Below are positions 1 through 10,330 of a stretch of 64,000 bases of DNA, one piece after another (position 1 is the first letter of the stretch; every line of letters starts with the position of its first letter). The position numbers and the translations under genes were made by a program. This DNA is from Conchocele bisecta (lineage: Eukaryota > Mollusca > Bivalvia > Lucinida > Thyasiridae). The notes under the pieces are model-generated. The model ran no database searches. It saw only the letters and a list, made by a program, of their open reading frames with translations, and had not been told where the DNA came from. The stretch is from assembly GCA_029237695.1 (NCBI GenBank), contig CM055274.1, positions 24,169,505 through 24,233,504 of the forward strand, written 5' to 3'.

Positions 1-239
1 TGGATTAAAACTGCTAGCTTGTTCTTACACGTATTTAGCCAAGCCACGCTTAGTGGCTAGTGTAGCCCGATATCAGTCCCACCATACTATCCGTGAATCA
101 TTGAGTATGTTTCTGTCCATAGTCAATGTGGTATCATCATCACAAATGTCCTGATGTGGTGCCGGCACCCTTACTACACACAGACTGGCCCAGGTGTAAC
201 TCTGTGTAACATTTCTCGTTAAGATACCTTCACAGTCTG
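1..239. other. Unassigned sequence at the window start
   Basis: No ORF, splice-bounded exon, long inverted repeat or tandem repeat could be supported here. It leads into a degenerate MITE at about 240. Confidence 0.4.
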
Positions 240-415
240 TGATATCAGCACAGTCTGATCCGGATCTGCACTGTTAGCCATTCCATCAATGAAACACCCA
301 CCATGCTTATAACACGTATTGCCAATCATTAATAGGCTACGGGGGTGTGTCATTTTATCAGTGGCTATACAGGGGGAAATGCCATATGACTCAGTTTTCC
401 AGTCACAGACAGAGG
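240..415. mobile_element. Degenerate MITE of the 'gtggctgtgactggag' family
   Basis: The family has terminal inverted repeats reading GTGGCTGTGACTGGAGAAAT and a core with GATC-rich inverted motifs (GATCCAGATCAGCC / CTGATCAGGATC). This copy keeps the 'ccattccatcaatgaaac' core and the right end, but the left end has decayed. Other copies or fragments lie at 4608-5185 (split), 13335-13625, 26404-26562, 41325-41555, 50016-50240, 62110-62350 and 63363-63515. It has no coding capacity. Confidence 0.6.
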
Positions 416-489
416 TGAGAATAATATTCATCTATTAAAGAAGGTACATTTACGGAGCCCCGCAAGGGGCGTATAATTATTTTTTATTA

Positions 490-840
490 ATTCGTTCCCA
501 CGAAATAACAATTCGATCCCACGATACAACAATTCGTTCTCACGATATAACAATTCGTTCCCACGATATAACAATTCGTTCCCACGATATAACCATTCGT
601 TCTCCCACGATATAACAATTCGTTTTCCCACGATATAATTCGTTCCCACGATATAACAATTCGTTCCCACGATATAACAATTCGTTCTCCCACGATATAA
701 CAATTCGTTTTCCCAAGATGTAATTCTTTGCCACGATATAACAATTCGTTCCCACGATATAACAATTCGTTCCCACGATATAACAATTCGTTCCCACGAA
801 ATAACAATTCGTTCTCACGATATAACAATTCGCTAATTCG
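490..840. repeat. 21-bp minisatellite
   Basis: About 16 head-to-tail copies of a 21-bp unit (cacgatataacaattcgttcc). Inserted bases make a few units 22-23 bp. Read on the minus strand the 21-bp units give NELLYRG heptads, so long repetitive ORFs appear, but the 1-2 base variants shift the frame repeatedly, which argues against a gene. Beyond 840 the same motif continues in the opposite orientation. Confidence 0.85.
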
Positions 841-930
841 GGGGAGCGACTTGTTAAATTGAGGGAACGAATTGTTATTTCGTAGGAACGAATTGTGAAT
901 TCGAGGGAACGAATTGTCAATTCGATTGAA

Positions 931-968
931 CGAAGTGTTATAAGAAGGTTCCTTCTTATAACACTTCG
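931..968. repeat. Perfect 18-bp hairpin at the orientation switch of the minisatellite
   Basis: Arms 931-948 and 951-968 are perfect reverse complements with a 2-base loop. On the left the repeat units read gggaacgaattg; on the right they read cgttccatcgaatt. The array is therefore one large imperfect inverted repeat centred near 949. Confidence 0.8.
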
Positions 969-1157
969 TTCCATCGAATTGACATCGTTCCATCGAACCT
1001 ACCGTTACGCCGTCACGTTCGCCCGAACAAGCAACATAGATGGTTATCAGGTTGTGTGAGCAAAAGTTACACAAGTCTCAAAACCCATAAGCCCAATATT
1101 CTCCAGTCACTGCTACATATTCCAAAACTCACATTCTCTGTTATGGCTTCTTATTAT

Positions 1158-1512
1158 AGGAATGAATGGCCTTTTTGTGGAATTTATCGGGGTATAAACT
1201 TGGAAAAGTCGCGGGAATACTGGACGAAGGCCGGAAGGTCTCGTTCAGTATTCCCGCGACTTTTCCAAGTTTATATCCCCGATAAATTCCACAAAAAGGC
1301 CATTCATTCCTTATAATTCCAGCATTTGAAATAGATTCATCAAGAAAATGTGTTTATTTTCCGTTTCCTTAAGAAATATTTTAACTGCGCCTCACGGTTA
1401 CGGAAAGTAGTTCGGCGTGGGAGTTTATTGGGATATAAATTTTGGACAGAGACTTGCTACGGGACAATTAAATGTTAGGGAATTGTGTAAATACTGTTGT
1501 GCTGGAATTATT
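1158..1512. mobile_element. Composite foldback: long hairpin plus 200-bp MITE (copy 1)
   Basis: Two modules. 1158-1311 is a hairpin with arms of about 70 bp, outer ends aggaatgaatggcc and ggccattcattcct. 1312-1512 is a MITE with inverted ends ataattccagca / tgctggaattat. The pair recurs at 5193-5557, 15838-16192, 30249-30600 and 38088-38373, with a fragment at 61181-61283. Each arm is open in both directions, giving 60-86 aa ORFs that read through the palindrome; these are not genes. Confidence 0.8.
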
Positions 1513-1766
1513 GAAATATGCACACCCAACATACGAGTTGTAACAACGATGGAAATGCTAGCAATAGACTCTTGCTACATGTGGTCCAGTAACCTTTTTG
1601 TAGTTAGGGTCACATTCCAAAACACCAAGTCCATTCAAATTTAATTATTATTGGAATGTCACTGTGTAACGTATTATCGTACGATCCGGGCCAAGTTACA
1701 TGGGAACACGTGATGTCGAGGTCACTGTACTTGATGGAATGCGCAGAATGTCGGGGTACCCAGAGT
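1513..1766. other. Unassigned spacer
   Basis: No feature recognised between the MITE and the SINE target duplication. Confidence 0.35.
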
Positions 1767-2192
1767 CAGTTGCCATTGTTTGTTTGTTTGTTTATTGGTG
1801 TTTAACGGCCTATCAACAGCTAAGGTCATCTAAGGCCGGGCAAACGGGTTCGATCCCGTTTTAACCTGCTGCATTGGGGGGAAAATTCCAAAATCAGAAC
1901 TGAATATTTACATCGAGAAACAATATATTCAGCCCTTAAATTAGAATAACCTGACCTGGTGGCAGGTCCATACCACACCAAAATCACTTGGCCCCTTCCC
2001 CTAAAATAGGATTACGAATAATCGTAATACTCACATAAGGGGTATAACCAGATTCAACTGTCACATACAAAATGCCAAAGACGTATGTGAGGGCCAAACC
2101 AGGTCTCCAGTCGGAATTCCGGTAAGGATGAACCCCGATCGTTAAATTACCCATCGCTTGCACCCACCTTCCACCCACCAGTTGCCATTGTT
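1767..2192 (-). mobile_element. Full-length SINE-like retroposon with 14-bp target duplication
   Basis: The element body is 1781-2178 (398 bp), flanked by identical 14-bp repeats cagttgccattgtt at 1767-1780 and 2179-2192. Read on the minus strand it begins gtgggtggaaggtggg and ends in an (AAACA)n tail, the structure expected of target-primed retroposition. The conserved body includes ggtaaggatgaaccccgat and aacctgacctggtg on the plus strand. GGTTCATCC near the 5' end resembles a Pol III B box but is not perfect. The short 5'-side ORF is non-coding repeat. Confidence 0.85.
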
Positions 2193-2690
2193 ACGACCCA
2201 GGGTCGGTTGCGATGGTTATGACGCATTGTTCGTTACCGTGGTTACGGAAAGGTATTCGGAGCTGGTTACGTATGTATGGGCAAGGTTGACAAGCCTGTA
2301 TATGGCGTGTAATAAGTTTGTTTTAGTTATTTATTCTCGTCAAAAAAAGAGTGCTAAGAAGGATGTTTATTGAAACGTGAACAAGAAGAGGTAGGGCAGA
2401 AAGGTTATACGTGGTGGAATGGCGGCAACGGAGGAGAAGTAAAGACAAAATATTAAATACATATCGACTGTTGTGTTTTCAAGAATTAGGTACTGAAAAA
2501 GTCGATATACTCTTGTCATCTATCTACCTCTATCTCTACAGCCCGACTTTCTAAGCCAATTGCTGGACAGTATTGTGCTCCACTTATTTCACATATTGCC
2601 CCTATAACCAAATTTAATGATTAACTATTCGACAGGAAATGGAAAATCAATACTCGGATGGGACATTGCATTGCACACTTGGCTGAACTA
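2193..2690. other. Unassigned sequence
   Basis: No exon-like, tandem or inverted structure could be supported. Short ORFs only. Confidence 0.35.
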
Positions 2691-2696
2691 TAAGTA

Positions 2697-2794
2697 AGTT
2701 ATTGTTCAGATTTTTCAGGAATTAAATGCTGCGGTCGCTAGCGCTCCCTCGCATTTATTTCCTTAAAAGCCAATATCTGAAAAATAACTTATAC
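2697..2794. repeat. Short foldback element
   Basis: Imperfect inverted repeat: aagttattgttcagattttt on the left pairs with the right-hand tctgaaaaataactt, and aaatgc pairs with gcattt around a GC-richer centre. Probably a small MITE. It is followed by a pogo-type terminus (acagtcgaacttctctaaac) near 2803. Confidence 0.55.
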
Positions 2795-2842
2795 AGTCGA
2801 ACTTCTCTAAACCGGACACGGAGACATGTTAGTTCTGCTTAA

Positions 2843-3790
2843 ATTTACATGCCCACTCACTAGGCAAAACATGGTATTTATATCAAAGACATCATCTGAG
2901 ACATTAATTCACCATTACCCAACGTATTAATTGGCATTATTATACATTTTATATCAGACGTAAATTTCCACACTGATATGAGGGGCGATAACCGTAAATG
3001 TTAAAGGCCATTACTATGTATTATCTGTGTTTATGTTTGATGTGCAATGATCATACATGTACTTTATAATCTGTCGAAATATTTTTTTTTCAGGTGACCC
3101 ATTTAAATAGTATAAATAATTTCAAAATATCATGCCTCATTCGCATATGAAAATAGCCTGGCGAGTCACTATCAGTAAAGTGAGTGAGTGAATAGGGTTT
3201 AACGTCCGCTTTTCTGACATAGAGGTACAAGCCTCAGGGAGTCTACACGCAGACGAGTCAACGGGGTCGTGTCCCGTATCCACCTGTCCGAGGGGGGTAA
3301 ATCCCAACTTCAGAACTCAATATTACAATCAAAATATATATTCAGTCCTGAAATTAGAACAACCTGATCTGGTGCCAGGCCCTCGCCACACCAGCATCAT
3401 TTATCCCATCCCTAAAAGTAATAGGATTAGCGCTAATCTTACTTTTATATATGGGGCATAGCCTGACTCAACTCTCACATACAAGAAAGCCAAAAATGTA
3501 CATGAGGGCCAAATCCGGTATAGTGGGTTCCGGAAAGTATGGACCCAGTCGTTAAGCCAGTTTAGTCGCCTTTTACGACAAGCAATGGCTACTGCAGCAC
3601 TATTCTCAGGATCAGTTGATCCCGCCCAGGGGCTGCACGGGGCCACTATCAGTAAAATAAATATTACTAAATGATTATATCTGTATAGCAGGCACTCGTA
3701 TTTTTTACAACTGGTGGAATAGTGACACAAGTATACACTTATTTAATTCCTATAAAGAACAGTTTGTACCTACTGAGTGGGCATGTACCT
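2843..3790. mobile_element. TTAA-type MITE split by a SINE
   Basis: The ends aatttacatgcccactcac and gagtgggcatgtacct match the terminal repeats of the 500-bp family seen intact at 9673-10198. The left flank is TTAA, the right is TCAA (decayed). The two halves, 2843-3179 and 3644-3790, are separated by the retroposon at 3180-3643. The order of events is therefore MITE first, SINE second. Confidence 0.8.
3180..3643 (-). mobile_element. SINE-like retroposon with 13-bp target duplication
   Basis: A 464-bp insertion bounded by the direct repeat cactatcagtaaa at 3167-3179 and 3644-3656. On the minus strand it starts gccccgtgcagcccctggg, contains cgtaaaaggcgactaa and ends in a cactcactcac tail. 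The middle (cctgacctggtgccaggt region) matches the 398-bp family, but the head is longer and the tail differs, so it is a sister subfamily. The 109-aa minus ORF is incidental. Confidence 0.85.
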
Positions 3791-3895
3791 TCAATTTTGA
3801 TCGGGTTCATTGCCACTTATCTCCGATGATAATAACTGTTTATTATAGCAACGCATCCACGCGTATCTCGAAGTAGGCATATGTCACTTTATATT

Positions 3896-3949
3896 GGAAC
3901 CTCTCTAAAACGGACACCCAAGGGACTGTCCGGTTTAGAGAGGTTCCAC
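3896..3949. mobile_element. Minimal pogo-type inverted repeat
   Basis: ggaacctctctaaa and tttagaggttcc-type ends face each other across about 15 bases, with cggac / gtccg inside. Similar pairs occur at 11936-11998 and 33163-33213. The termini match the ends of the 358-bp TA-flanked MITE at 21735-22092. Confidence 0.65.
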
Positions 3950-4108
3950 TGCAGATACAGAACCAATCGGGACACGCGTAGACACTGAGACAATCCGAGA
4001 GAAAGGAGGCGCATGTGTAATTTGCTTATGCCGGTTTGTGGGTTGACGTCTAGAAGCGAAGTAGGTTGGTTAACTCTTTAAATGTATGGCTACAATGTCG
4101 ACTCGAGA

Positions 4109-4152
4109 TTCGTTTGAAATTCAATATCAAATGATATTGAATTTCAAACGAA
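4109..4152. repeat. Perfect 21-bp hairpin
   Basis: Arms 4109-4129 and 4132-4152 are exact reverse complements with a 2-base loop. No element ends are evident around it. The following 4153-4600 shows nothing recognisable. Confidence 0.75.
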
Positions 4153-4703
4153 TTTCGAGTAGGCACGTCTGTGTGAAGAATTTGCCTTCCAGCTTCGGTC
4201 GGACAGGGGATTCAAATTGAATTGATTTCTGTATAGTTGGTAGTCATCAATTTAAACATAACCATCGCGTTTTAGACAACATATAAACCCTTCTATAGAT
4301 AACAAGGGCATCGACATTACAAAGCAAATCCCCTCGCTGGCAGCCTTGATAATAAACACACAACAAACAAGACATTTGCTTTACAAACAAGGTGGACATA
4401 CGTCCTCAGTGACATTGACCTTGGGTGGTCGGACGTGCGTCGTATGCAAAACAAAGCACCCTCGCTAGGCACACATTGTGGTCAAAGATTTATCAAAATC
4501 GGTGAAGAGGTTCAGAAGTTATTGAGCCATTAAAGGTGGTGACACTCAGTGAATTTGTTTGCTGTTGTCGTCGCTTGTATTTGTAAGTCGTCAGACTAGT
4601 ACCTTCATGTGGCTGTGACTGGAGAAATGGGGCTTACAGGTTTTTCGACCACTGTCGATCCAGTGTTAAGAGCATATAACAAGCACATCAACTACAAATA
4701 AAT

Positions 4704-5087
4704 ATCCAGTTAGCGAAAGAATGGACAGACAAATGGCAAATGGAATTCAAAGCTGCAAAATGGAAACAACCACAGTGTGGTCAGCATGTAAGTGCACACA
4801 CGAACTAACACGACGTGTTCGTTCGTGTGTGTACTTACACGCTGACCACTGTACACCTTGGAAAGAAAGACAGTGGCATTGAATACACAATGCACAACGC
4901 CACACAATATATTAAGCTACAACAGGTCAAAAGCGAGTCATATCTTGGCGGAGTGATAATCGATGAGCAGCTAAAGTTCACACGTCACGTAGCTAAGAAC
5001 GTATCAACAGCAAATAAAAACTTGGGTATAATATGTCGAACTTTCACATATCTAGATAAAGACATTTTCCTAAAAAAAAATTGTACG
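4704..5087 (+). pseudogene. LINE reverse transcriptase fragment
   Basis: 4704-4771 encodes EWTDKWQMEFKAAK-like text, and 4851-5087 encodes VHLGKK...SYLGGVIIDEQLKF...ANKNLGIICRTFTYLDK. This matches the region just after the catalytic core of Jockey/CR1-like non-LTR reverse transcriptases, where 'LGV.ID..LKF..H' and 'A.K.LG.I.RTF.YLD' are typical. The catalytic YxDD box is absent. The two parts stay in the same frame across the foldback insertion. A dead fragment; the rest of the LINE is not in the window. Confidence 0.8.
4772..4852. mobile_element. Foldback MITE inserted in the LINE fragment
   Basis: Ends acagtgtggtcagc / gctgaccactgt and inner arms of gtaagtgcacacacgaac type form a near-complete hairpin. 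Related copies are at 22641-22710 and 36247-36345. It interrupts the reverse-transcriptase reading between AAKWK and VHLGKK. Confidence 0.75.
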
Positions 5088-5192
5088 CCATTCCATCAAT
5101 GAAACACCCGCCATGCTTCTGACAATCAAGACAGATTGTCAAGGCTACACGAATGTGATATTTGATCAGGAGCTACACCGGTAGCATATATC

Positions 5193-5557
5193 ATAATTCC
5201 AGCACAAAAATATTTACACAATTCCCTAACATTTGATTGGTCCGTAGCAAGTCTCTGTCCAAAATTTATATCCCAGGAAACTCCCACGTCGAACTACTTT
5301 CTACAGGTGCGCTGTCAGTGCTGTCAATGTAAACAAATGGCTGCCGTCTGTCAAAATAAACACATTTTCTTGATGAATTTATTTCAAATGCTGAAAGTAT
5401 AAGGAATGAATGGCCTTTTTGTGGAATTTATCGGGGATATAAACTTGGAAAAGTCGCAGGAATACTGGACGAGGCCTTCCGGCCTTCGTCCAGTATTGCC
5501 GCGACTTTTCCAAGTTTATACCCCGATAAATTCCGCAAAAAGGCCATTCTTTCCTAT
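5193..5557. mobile_element. Composite foldback (copy 2, inverted)
   Basis: The MITE module is at 5193-5400 (left end ataattccagca, right end decayed to tgctgaaagtat), then the long hairpin at 5401-5554. Orientation is opposite to copy 1. Order and spacing of the two modules are preserved, so they transpose or were duplicated together. Confidence 0.75.
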
Positions 5558-6074
5558 AATAAACCCCATTTCTCCAATCACAGCCACATTATTGCTAACT
5601 CAAGTCGTCAAGAGATCTTCTATAAGTATACCAGCCTGACATGACGTTGTTTACATGCTTTGTTTATATAAACATTGGTGTATAAATAAACATGGAATTC
5701 CTGTAGGTATTTCCCTGTTTATTATTGCGCGTCGCTATAGACATGATCGATATATTGCGATTGACAAAACAGTTTCTCATACTGGAGCAGTGGGTAAACT
5801 GGCGGCCAACGGTGGCACTTGATTTTAATTTTGAACTGCATGCGTTCGATCCTCACTTTGGCCATTATATATATAAATATATAAAAAAATTAAATATTGT
5901 TCTTGTGTTTTCTTTTTCTTTTTAATTCATCTTTATTACATGTAACAACAATTGACATGGTAATTATGAACCACATGCATCCACGTTTATTTATGTATTT
6001 GTTTATTATCTGAAGTGAGAGGTTTATTTTTCGACATGGTGTTCACCGTAACATATTTGCATTTGTAGTGAGTC
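5558..6074. other. Unassigned AT-rich sequence
   Basis: Includes a short (TA)n-like stretch near 5866-5892. No gene or element ends recognised. Confidence 0.35.
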
Positions 6075-6310
6075 GAGGTGGACTTTCACAATAACACACG
6101 AATGTGCAGCATGCATTTCACAATGATTAGGTTCAAAGTGAAGTGTTTTATAATGTTGTGTAAAAGTAAATGCACGACTGTTTGGGGATGTGTGCGTTAC
6201 CTCTGGCGCCAAAATAGTAAAAGCGAGAGAAAAATGTATGCCTCTGGCAGGATTCGAACTCACGAGCGTCCGATCACCAAACAGCAGATCTACCCACTAG
6301 AGCACTAAAC
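6075..6310 (-). mobile_element. tRNA-derived SINE (minus strand)
   Basis: On the minus strand, TAGTGCTCTAGTGGGTAGA (near 6306-6288) resembles a Pol III A box and GAGTTCGAATCC (6261-6250) a B box, at tRNA-like spacing, followed by a non-tRNA body. It is not a functional tRNA: no intact acceptor stem pairing is visible and the 3' body continues for about 170 bases. Confidence 0.55.
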
Positions 6311-6516
6311 GATGTTACTATTATTAGCAATTCTATCGAATGTTAATGCGTTTGCGCTGGTATACAAACATCATGTCTACAACAAATGACGTAAACTATT
6401 TAAAAATAGCACGTGTTTACAATAATATTTACAATAATAACGCGCCAGCTCAAAGCGGTACACCTCTAGTTATAATGGTTCAGCAATGTTCGGTGGGATT
6501 TATACGGAAGACCATT

Positions 6517-6990
6517 AGGGCCACTTCACTTTTTGTTTATTTCCATTTATTCAAGATCTTTTCTTGAATTTTCAAGTTCTTTTCTTGAATTTTCGAGATC
6601 TTTTCTTGAATTTCTTGAATTTTCGAGATCTTTTCTTGAATTTTCAAGATGTTTTCTTGAATTTTCAAGTTCTTTTCTTGAATTTTCGAGATTTTTTCTT
6701 TAATTTTCAAGAATTCTGCATGTATACTCTGTATGCGAGAAAGTATCTTGAAAATTCAAGAAAAGATCTCGAAAATTCAAGAAAAGATCTTGAAAAGATC
6801 TCGAAAATTCGAGAAAAGAACTTGAAAATTCAAGAAAAGATCTCGAAAATTCAAGAAAGTATCTTGAAAATTCAAGAAAAGATCTCGAAAATTCAAGAAA
6901 AGAACTTGAAAATTCAAGAAAACATCTCGAAAAATTCAAGAAAAGATCTTGAATAAATGGAAATAAAAAAAACGTGAAGTGGCCCTAATG
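6517..6990. mobile_element. Foldback element made of GAATTTTC arrays
   Basis: Ends ttagggccacttcac and gtgaagtggccctaa are inverted. Next come ttatttccatttattcaag and its complement, then about 400 bp of tandem 'cttgaattttcaagatcttt' variants that are themselves palindromic. The 130-aa ORF (repeated KIQEKISKIQE and FLNFRDLF) and its antisense are products of the repeat, not a protein gene. Confidence 0.75.
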
Positions 6991-7815
6991 GGCTTCCGTA
7001 GATGTACAATGTAGTTGTATTACATTTTATATACTTACTTATTTAATGCATTTGCTATGTTTATTGCCTAAACGCTCACAACCCACACCATCGCCGTCAT
7101 GAGTATTATTAACCTTAGCTTTTCGATTCGGCTTATATTTAAGGGTGGGAATTGGCTCGGACACGTTACATACCATAGTGCTATTACGCATAGCTTTACA
7201 GTAAACAATGGAATATAATTGAATAATTACCAAGTAGGTCTTGCTGGTTTATTCGGCAGTATAGATTCCGTGATCTGCCTGCACGAGTATGCAGACTGAC
7301 CTGGGGCTATACTGGCTGCGAACTTCGCAAGTATTATTCATCAGAAGTTACATCGACATGACTATAGTAAATATGCATTGTCTGAATTGATCTAATGCAA
7401 TGGCAATCTTGAGTGGCAAACAATGAGACCCCTGAGGAATCTCCGTGGTTGACATTCATTATTGCGATATGCACGAGAACATTCACAATGCTCACACTGA
7501 ATCAAAGTCCAAAGCGCGTGGTGGTTGGGCAATAGCGGACTGCAAACACAATGGCATTCAAACAGGACCGTCACTGTGATTGTTATCCAGTATTGCCGTA
7601 AGCACTGACGCTTGTACATATAATTTATTTAGAAATGTATATACAATATCATTCAACGTATCATTCAGGTTTCACATTCTAAGCTCCTCAAACAAGATAA
7701 TTAATTTAATTTATCATGTCTCACTGTACTACATTTTCTTATGGTAAAAACATGTAATATATGTTATATACCAGAATAAAATATATTGTATTGTGTAGCG
7801 TGCTGTAGCGATATA
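6991..7815. other. Unassigned sequence
   Basis: Several short ORFs on either strand (largest 75 aa at 7392-7619, minus) lack splice context or recognisable motifs. No repeat structure recognised. Confidence 0.35.
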
Positions 7816-7822
7816 GTGCAAC

Positions 7823-8197
7823 ACGCTCCAGATAAGGAATTAGTAATTGAGTAGTGTCACTCCATCATTTCTGAAGCAATTGGGTATTTCAAAATGTTAA
7901 TTGTGTAAAATAGAATCACCCTACTGTTTACAGACCGCACTTATTGAATAGTTTGCTTATAAATGAAACATATTTTGGTATTTCATTAGAATTGTCTCCT
8001 TGGAGACAATTCTAATGAAATACCAAGATGTGTTTTCATGGAAAAATAAGAAAATATGCTATATTGTTTTCTGTAGCATGATAAAGATACCGCAAATTTT
8101 TCATTGCTTTTTGATACTCACTACTTCTGATTTCAATTGGGTTTTTGGCAATTTTAATTGGGTATTTACGCAAATACGCACCGTATCTGGAGCCCTG
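7823..8197. mobile_element. hAT-type MITE
   Basis: 375 bp with ends cgctccagataagg and the inverse of cagggctccagat, flanked by gtgcaac at 7816-7822 and 8198-8204. The core is a hairpin, tttcattagaattgtctcc and its complement, centred near 8003. The family recurs at 12733-13098, 30751-31151 (best copy, 8-bp target duplication), 36600-36937 (truncated) and 47874-48481. Confidence 0.8.
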
Positions 8198-8256
8198 GTG
8201 CAACTTGTTGCCTATAAAGTGGAAAACGTACACCCGTATAGCTGAGATTATCTAAG

Positions 8257-8460
8257 CTAGCGCACAGGTTGAAGTAACGGACCGAGGTTTATAAATATAT
8301 TAAATATGCCTAAAAGCATCAATGAATGAAGAATTATTTTGTTTTCCTCGCTCCTTATACTCCATTATAATTTATTTTTTCTTCATTCATTGATGCTTGT
8401 AGGCATATTTAATGTATTTATAGACCTCGGTCCGTTACTTCAACCTGTGAGCTAGCGCAC
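8257..8460. mobile_element. Large foldback with about 80-bp arms
   Basis: gctagcgcacaggttgaagt at the left is matched by acttcaacctgtgagctagc at the right, and pairing continues through ggaccgaggtttataaat and catcaatgaatgaag to a loop near 8345-8370. Confidence 0.75.
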
Positions 8461-8696
8461 CAGTACTCATCAGAATTAGCTGACTAAGAAATAATTTGGA
8501 CTAATATGGATGTACATGTATTTTACTCGTTCACCTGCCTTTTTATACATCAGCTAGTGAAGAATGAGGAAGGCCACATTTTTGTTATATCGTGACCCAA
8601 TTATATATGTCAACACGTCGGTATATACATGGACGACACGAGTAAGCTATACATGTATCTTGACAACTTTGACATACCCACATATATACACGCATG
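8461..8696. other. Unassigned sequence
   Basis: Nothing recognised beyond short ORFs. Confidence 0.3.
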
Positions 8697-8945
8697 TGCG
8701 GATCCAGACAGGGCGTGTACGGCGCACGCCCCCTCTAAAATTGGTCGAGTTTAGATTTTTACCTATTTTTTACGTGGTAAGACCGAGACGGTTCAACTGA
8801 GTGGTAACAACATATACTTTTGATGAGAAATAAAAAAAAATGTAGAAAATAACTATCCGAATTTTATGAAAGTTGAAGATCAAGTACGTCTCATTGAGAA
8901 TCCACGCCCCCTCTAGACCTAAATCATGGATCCGCCCCTGTACAT
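8697..8945. mobile_element. 'gcggatcca' MITE (copy 1)
   Basis: Begins gcggatccagacaggg and ends atggatccgcccctg, with cacgccccctctaa near each end in inverted orientation. The interior carries gacggttcaactgagtgg, part of the hairpin seen whole at 54640-54725. Copies at 18205-18495 and 57468-57752. Confidence 0.65.
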
Positions 8946-9672
8946 GTATATTGATATACACCTTACCTGAGTTATAGAATACTTGTGTATGTTTCGTTAA
9001 TCCATTTCACTCAACTCGGGGTGTGTGTCACAACAAGGATTTATTTTTAGAGATGTGTCTCTGGTCACAACAGTAAAAACAATCAGTTTTTAAAAAATGT
9101 TTAAAATCAAACACAGTCGATACGTATTTCACATAATTACACTAACAGAATAACACTTCTGTAAAGTTTGATTCGCAGTTAACTCCACGACACACACATA
9201 TATTATATGCGAAATAGTTGAAATATTTGTCACATTGTGATTTGTGCTGACGGTGAATGGGATTTCTCACTGTGTACATTGACTCATTCAGCACCTATTT
9301 AAAACTCGCCAATGTGTCCAATCCAGAGATTATCCTTCCCAATCCCACGCGTTTTGAATTCTTCATATCATGTGGCTGTAACGGCGCTCCACATACGGGT
9401 TAAAACTGACTAATGTTTACAAATTCTAATCAATACACAGGTAAGGACAGCCTTGTATATTAATATGGCCTCGTTTCGTAGCGAGATCACCTGACTATCG
9501 ACCGTAGTTTGTCGGTCGTTAAAGTTGTACAGGTGAGTACCGTAGCCCCTCTGTTAAACCTGTGTATGTATCGGAGTTAACGGTCACCAGAGTGTACACG
9601 ACATCGTCGTCACATACACTTTGTGGTATGAACAACAAAACGCTATTTAAATCATACCCAATTTTACACTGA
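8946..9672. other. Unassigned sequence
   Basis: No exon or element recognised in this stretch. Confidence 0.3.
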
Positions 9673-10198
9673 TATTAAAGGTACATGCCCACTCAGTAAG
9701 CACAAAATGTTCTTTATAGGAATTAAATAAGTGTATAATTGTGTCACTATTCCACCAGTTCTAAAAATTACAAGTGCCCGCAAAACAGATATAATCATTC
9801 AGTAATATCTATTTTACTGATAGTGACGCGCGGTGATATCAGGCTATTTTTCATATGCAAATGAGGCATGCTATTTTTTACTTATTTATACTAATGAAAT
9901 GCGTCACCTGAAAAAATAATATTTCCGACAGATTATAAAGTATGATCATTGCACATCAAAACAATAAATACAGATAATAAATAGTAATGTCCGTTAATAT
10001 TTAAAGGAAACACTGTTATCGCCCCTGATATCAGTGTGAACATTTTCGTCTAATATAAAATGTATAATAATGCCAATCAATACGTGGGGTAATGGTGAAC
10101 GAATGTTTATTTTGCCAGAAGCTGTCATACGTACAGAATATACAAAAGTATCTGTCTCACTATAGTATAACCTACTGCGTGGGAATGTACCTTTAAAT
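9673..10198. mobile_element. TTAA-flanked MITE of about 520 bp (intact copy)
   Basis: TTAA, then aggtacatgcccactcagta, about 520 bp of AT-rich sequence, then the inverse of the same end and TTAA. Non-coding. Related copies: 2843-3790 (split), 16490-17003, 17004-17280 (deleted), 19248-19345 (fragment), 60788-61180 (truncated). A TTAA target is typical of piggyBac and Kolobok elements; which one cannot be decided without a transposase. Confidence 0.75.
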
Positions 10199-10276
10199 AT
10201 CTACAAGGTAGGAAACTCACCATCTTTTCAATCAACGGAAGTGAATTAATTACCTTGGCACGGCTTTCTAATTCAG

Positions 10277-10325
10277 TAATTGTAACGCGCGCGAAGGCCG
10301 CGGCCTGCTCGCGCGTTACAATTAT
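10277..10325. repeat. GC-rich hairpin
   Basis: aattgtaacgcgcg and cgcgcgttacaatt pair around a ggccgcggcc centre. It directly abuts the tandem array at 10331 and may be its terminal hairpin. Confidence 0.65.
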
Positions 10326-10330
10326 TGCAC

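Larger units (their letters stand above)
4608..5185. mobile_element. MITE split by a LINE fragment (three-level nest)
   Basis: The left part of the gtggctgtgactggag MITE is at 4608-4665 and its right part (ccattccatcaatgaaac onward) at 5089-5185. The central part of the family consensus, as read at 41325-41555, is missing and replaced by a LINE reverse-transcriptase segment, itself interrupted by a small foldback at 4772-4852. Confidence 0.7.

Noticed and set aside
428..1074. Heptad-repeat ORFs (NELLYRG) up to 195 aa
   Set aside because: Generated by the 21-bp minisatellite; frame changes at 22-23 bp units and no start, splice or domain context.
6564..6956. 130-aa coiled-coil-like ORF
   Set aside because: Pure translation of the GAATTTTC foldback repeat; the opposite strand is equally open.
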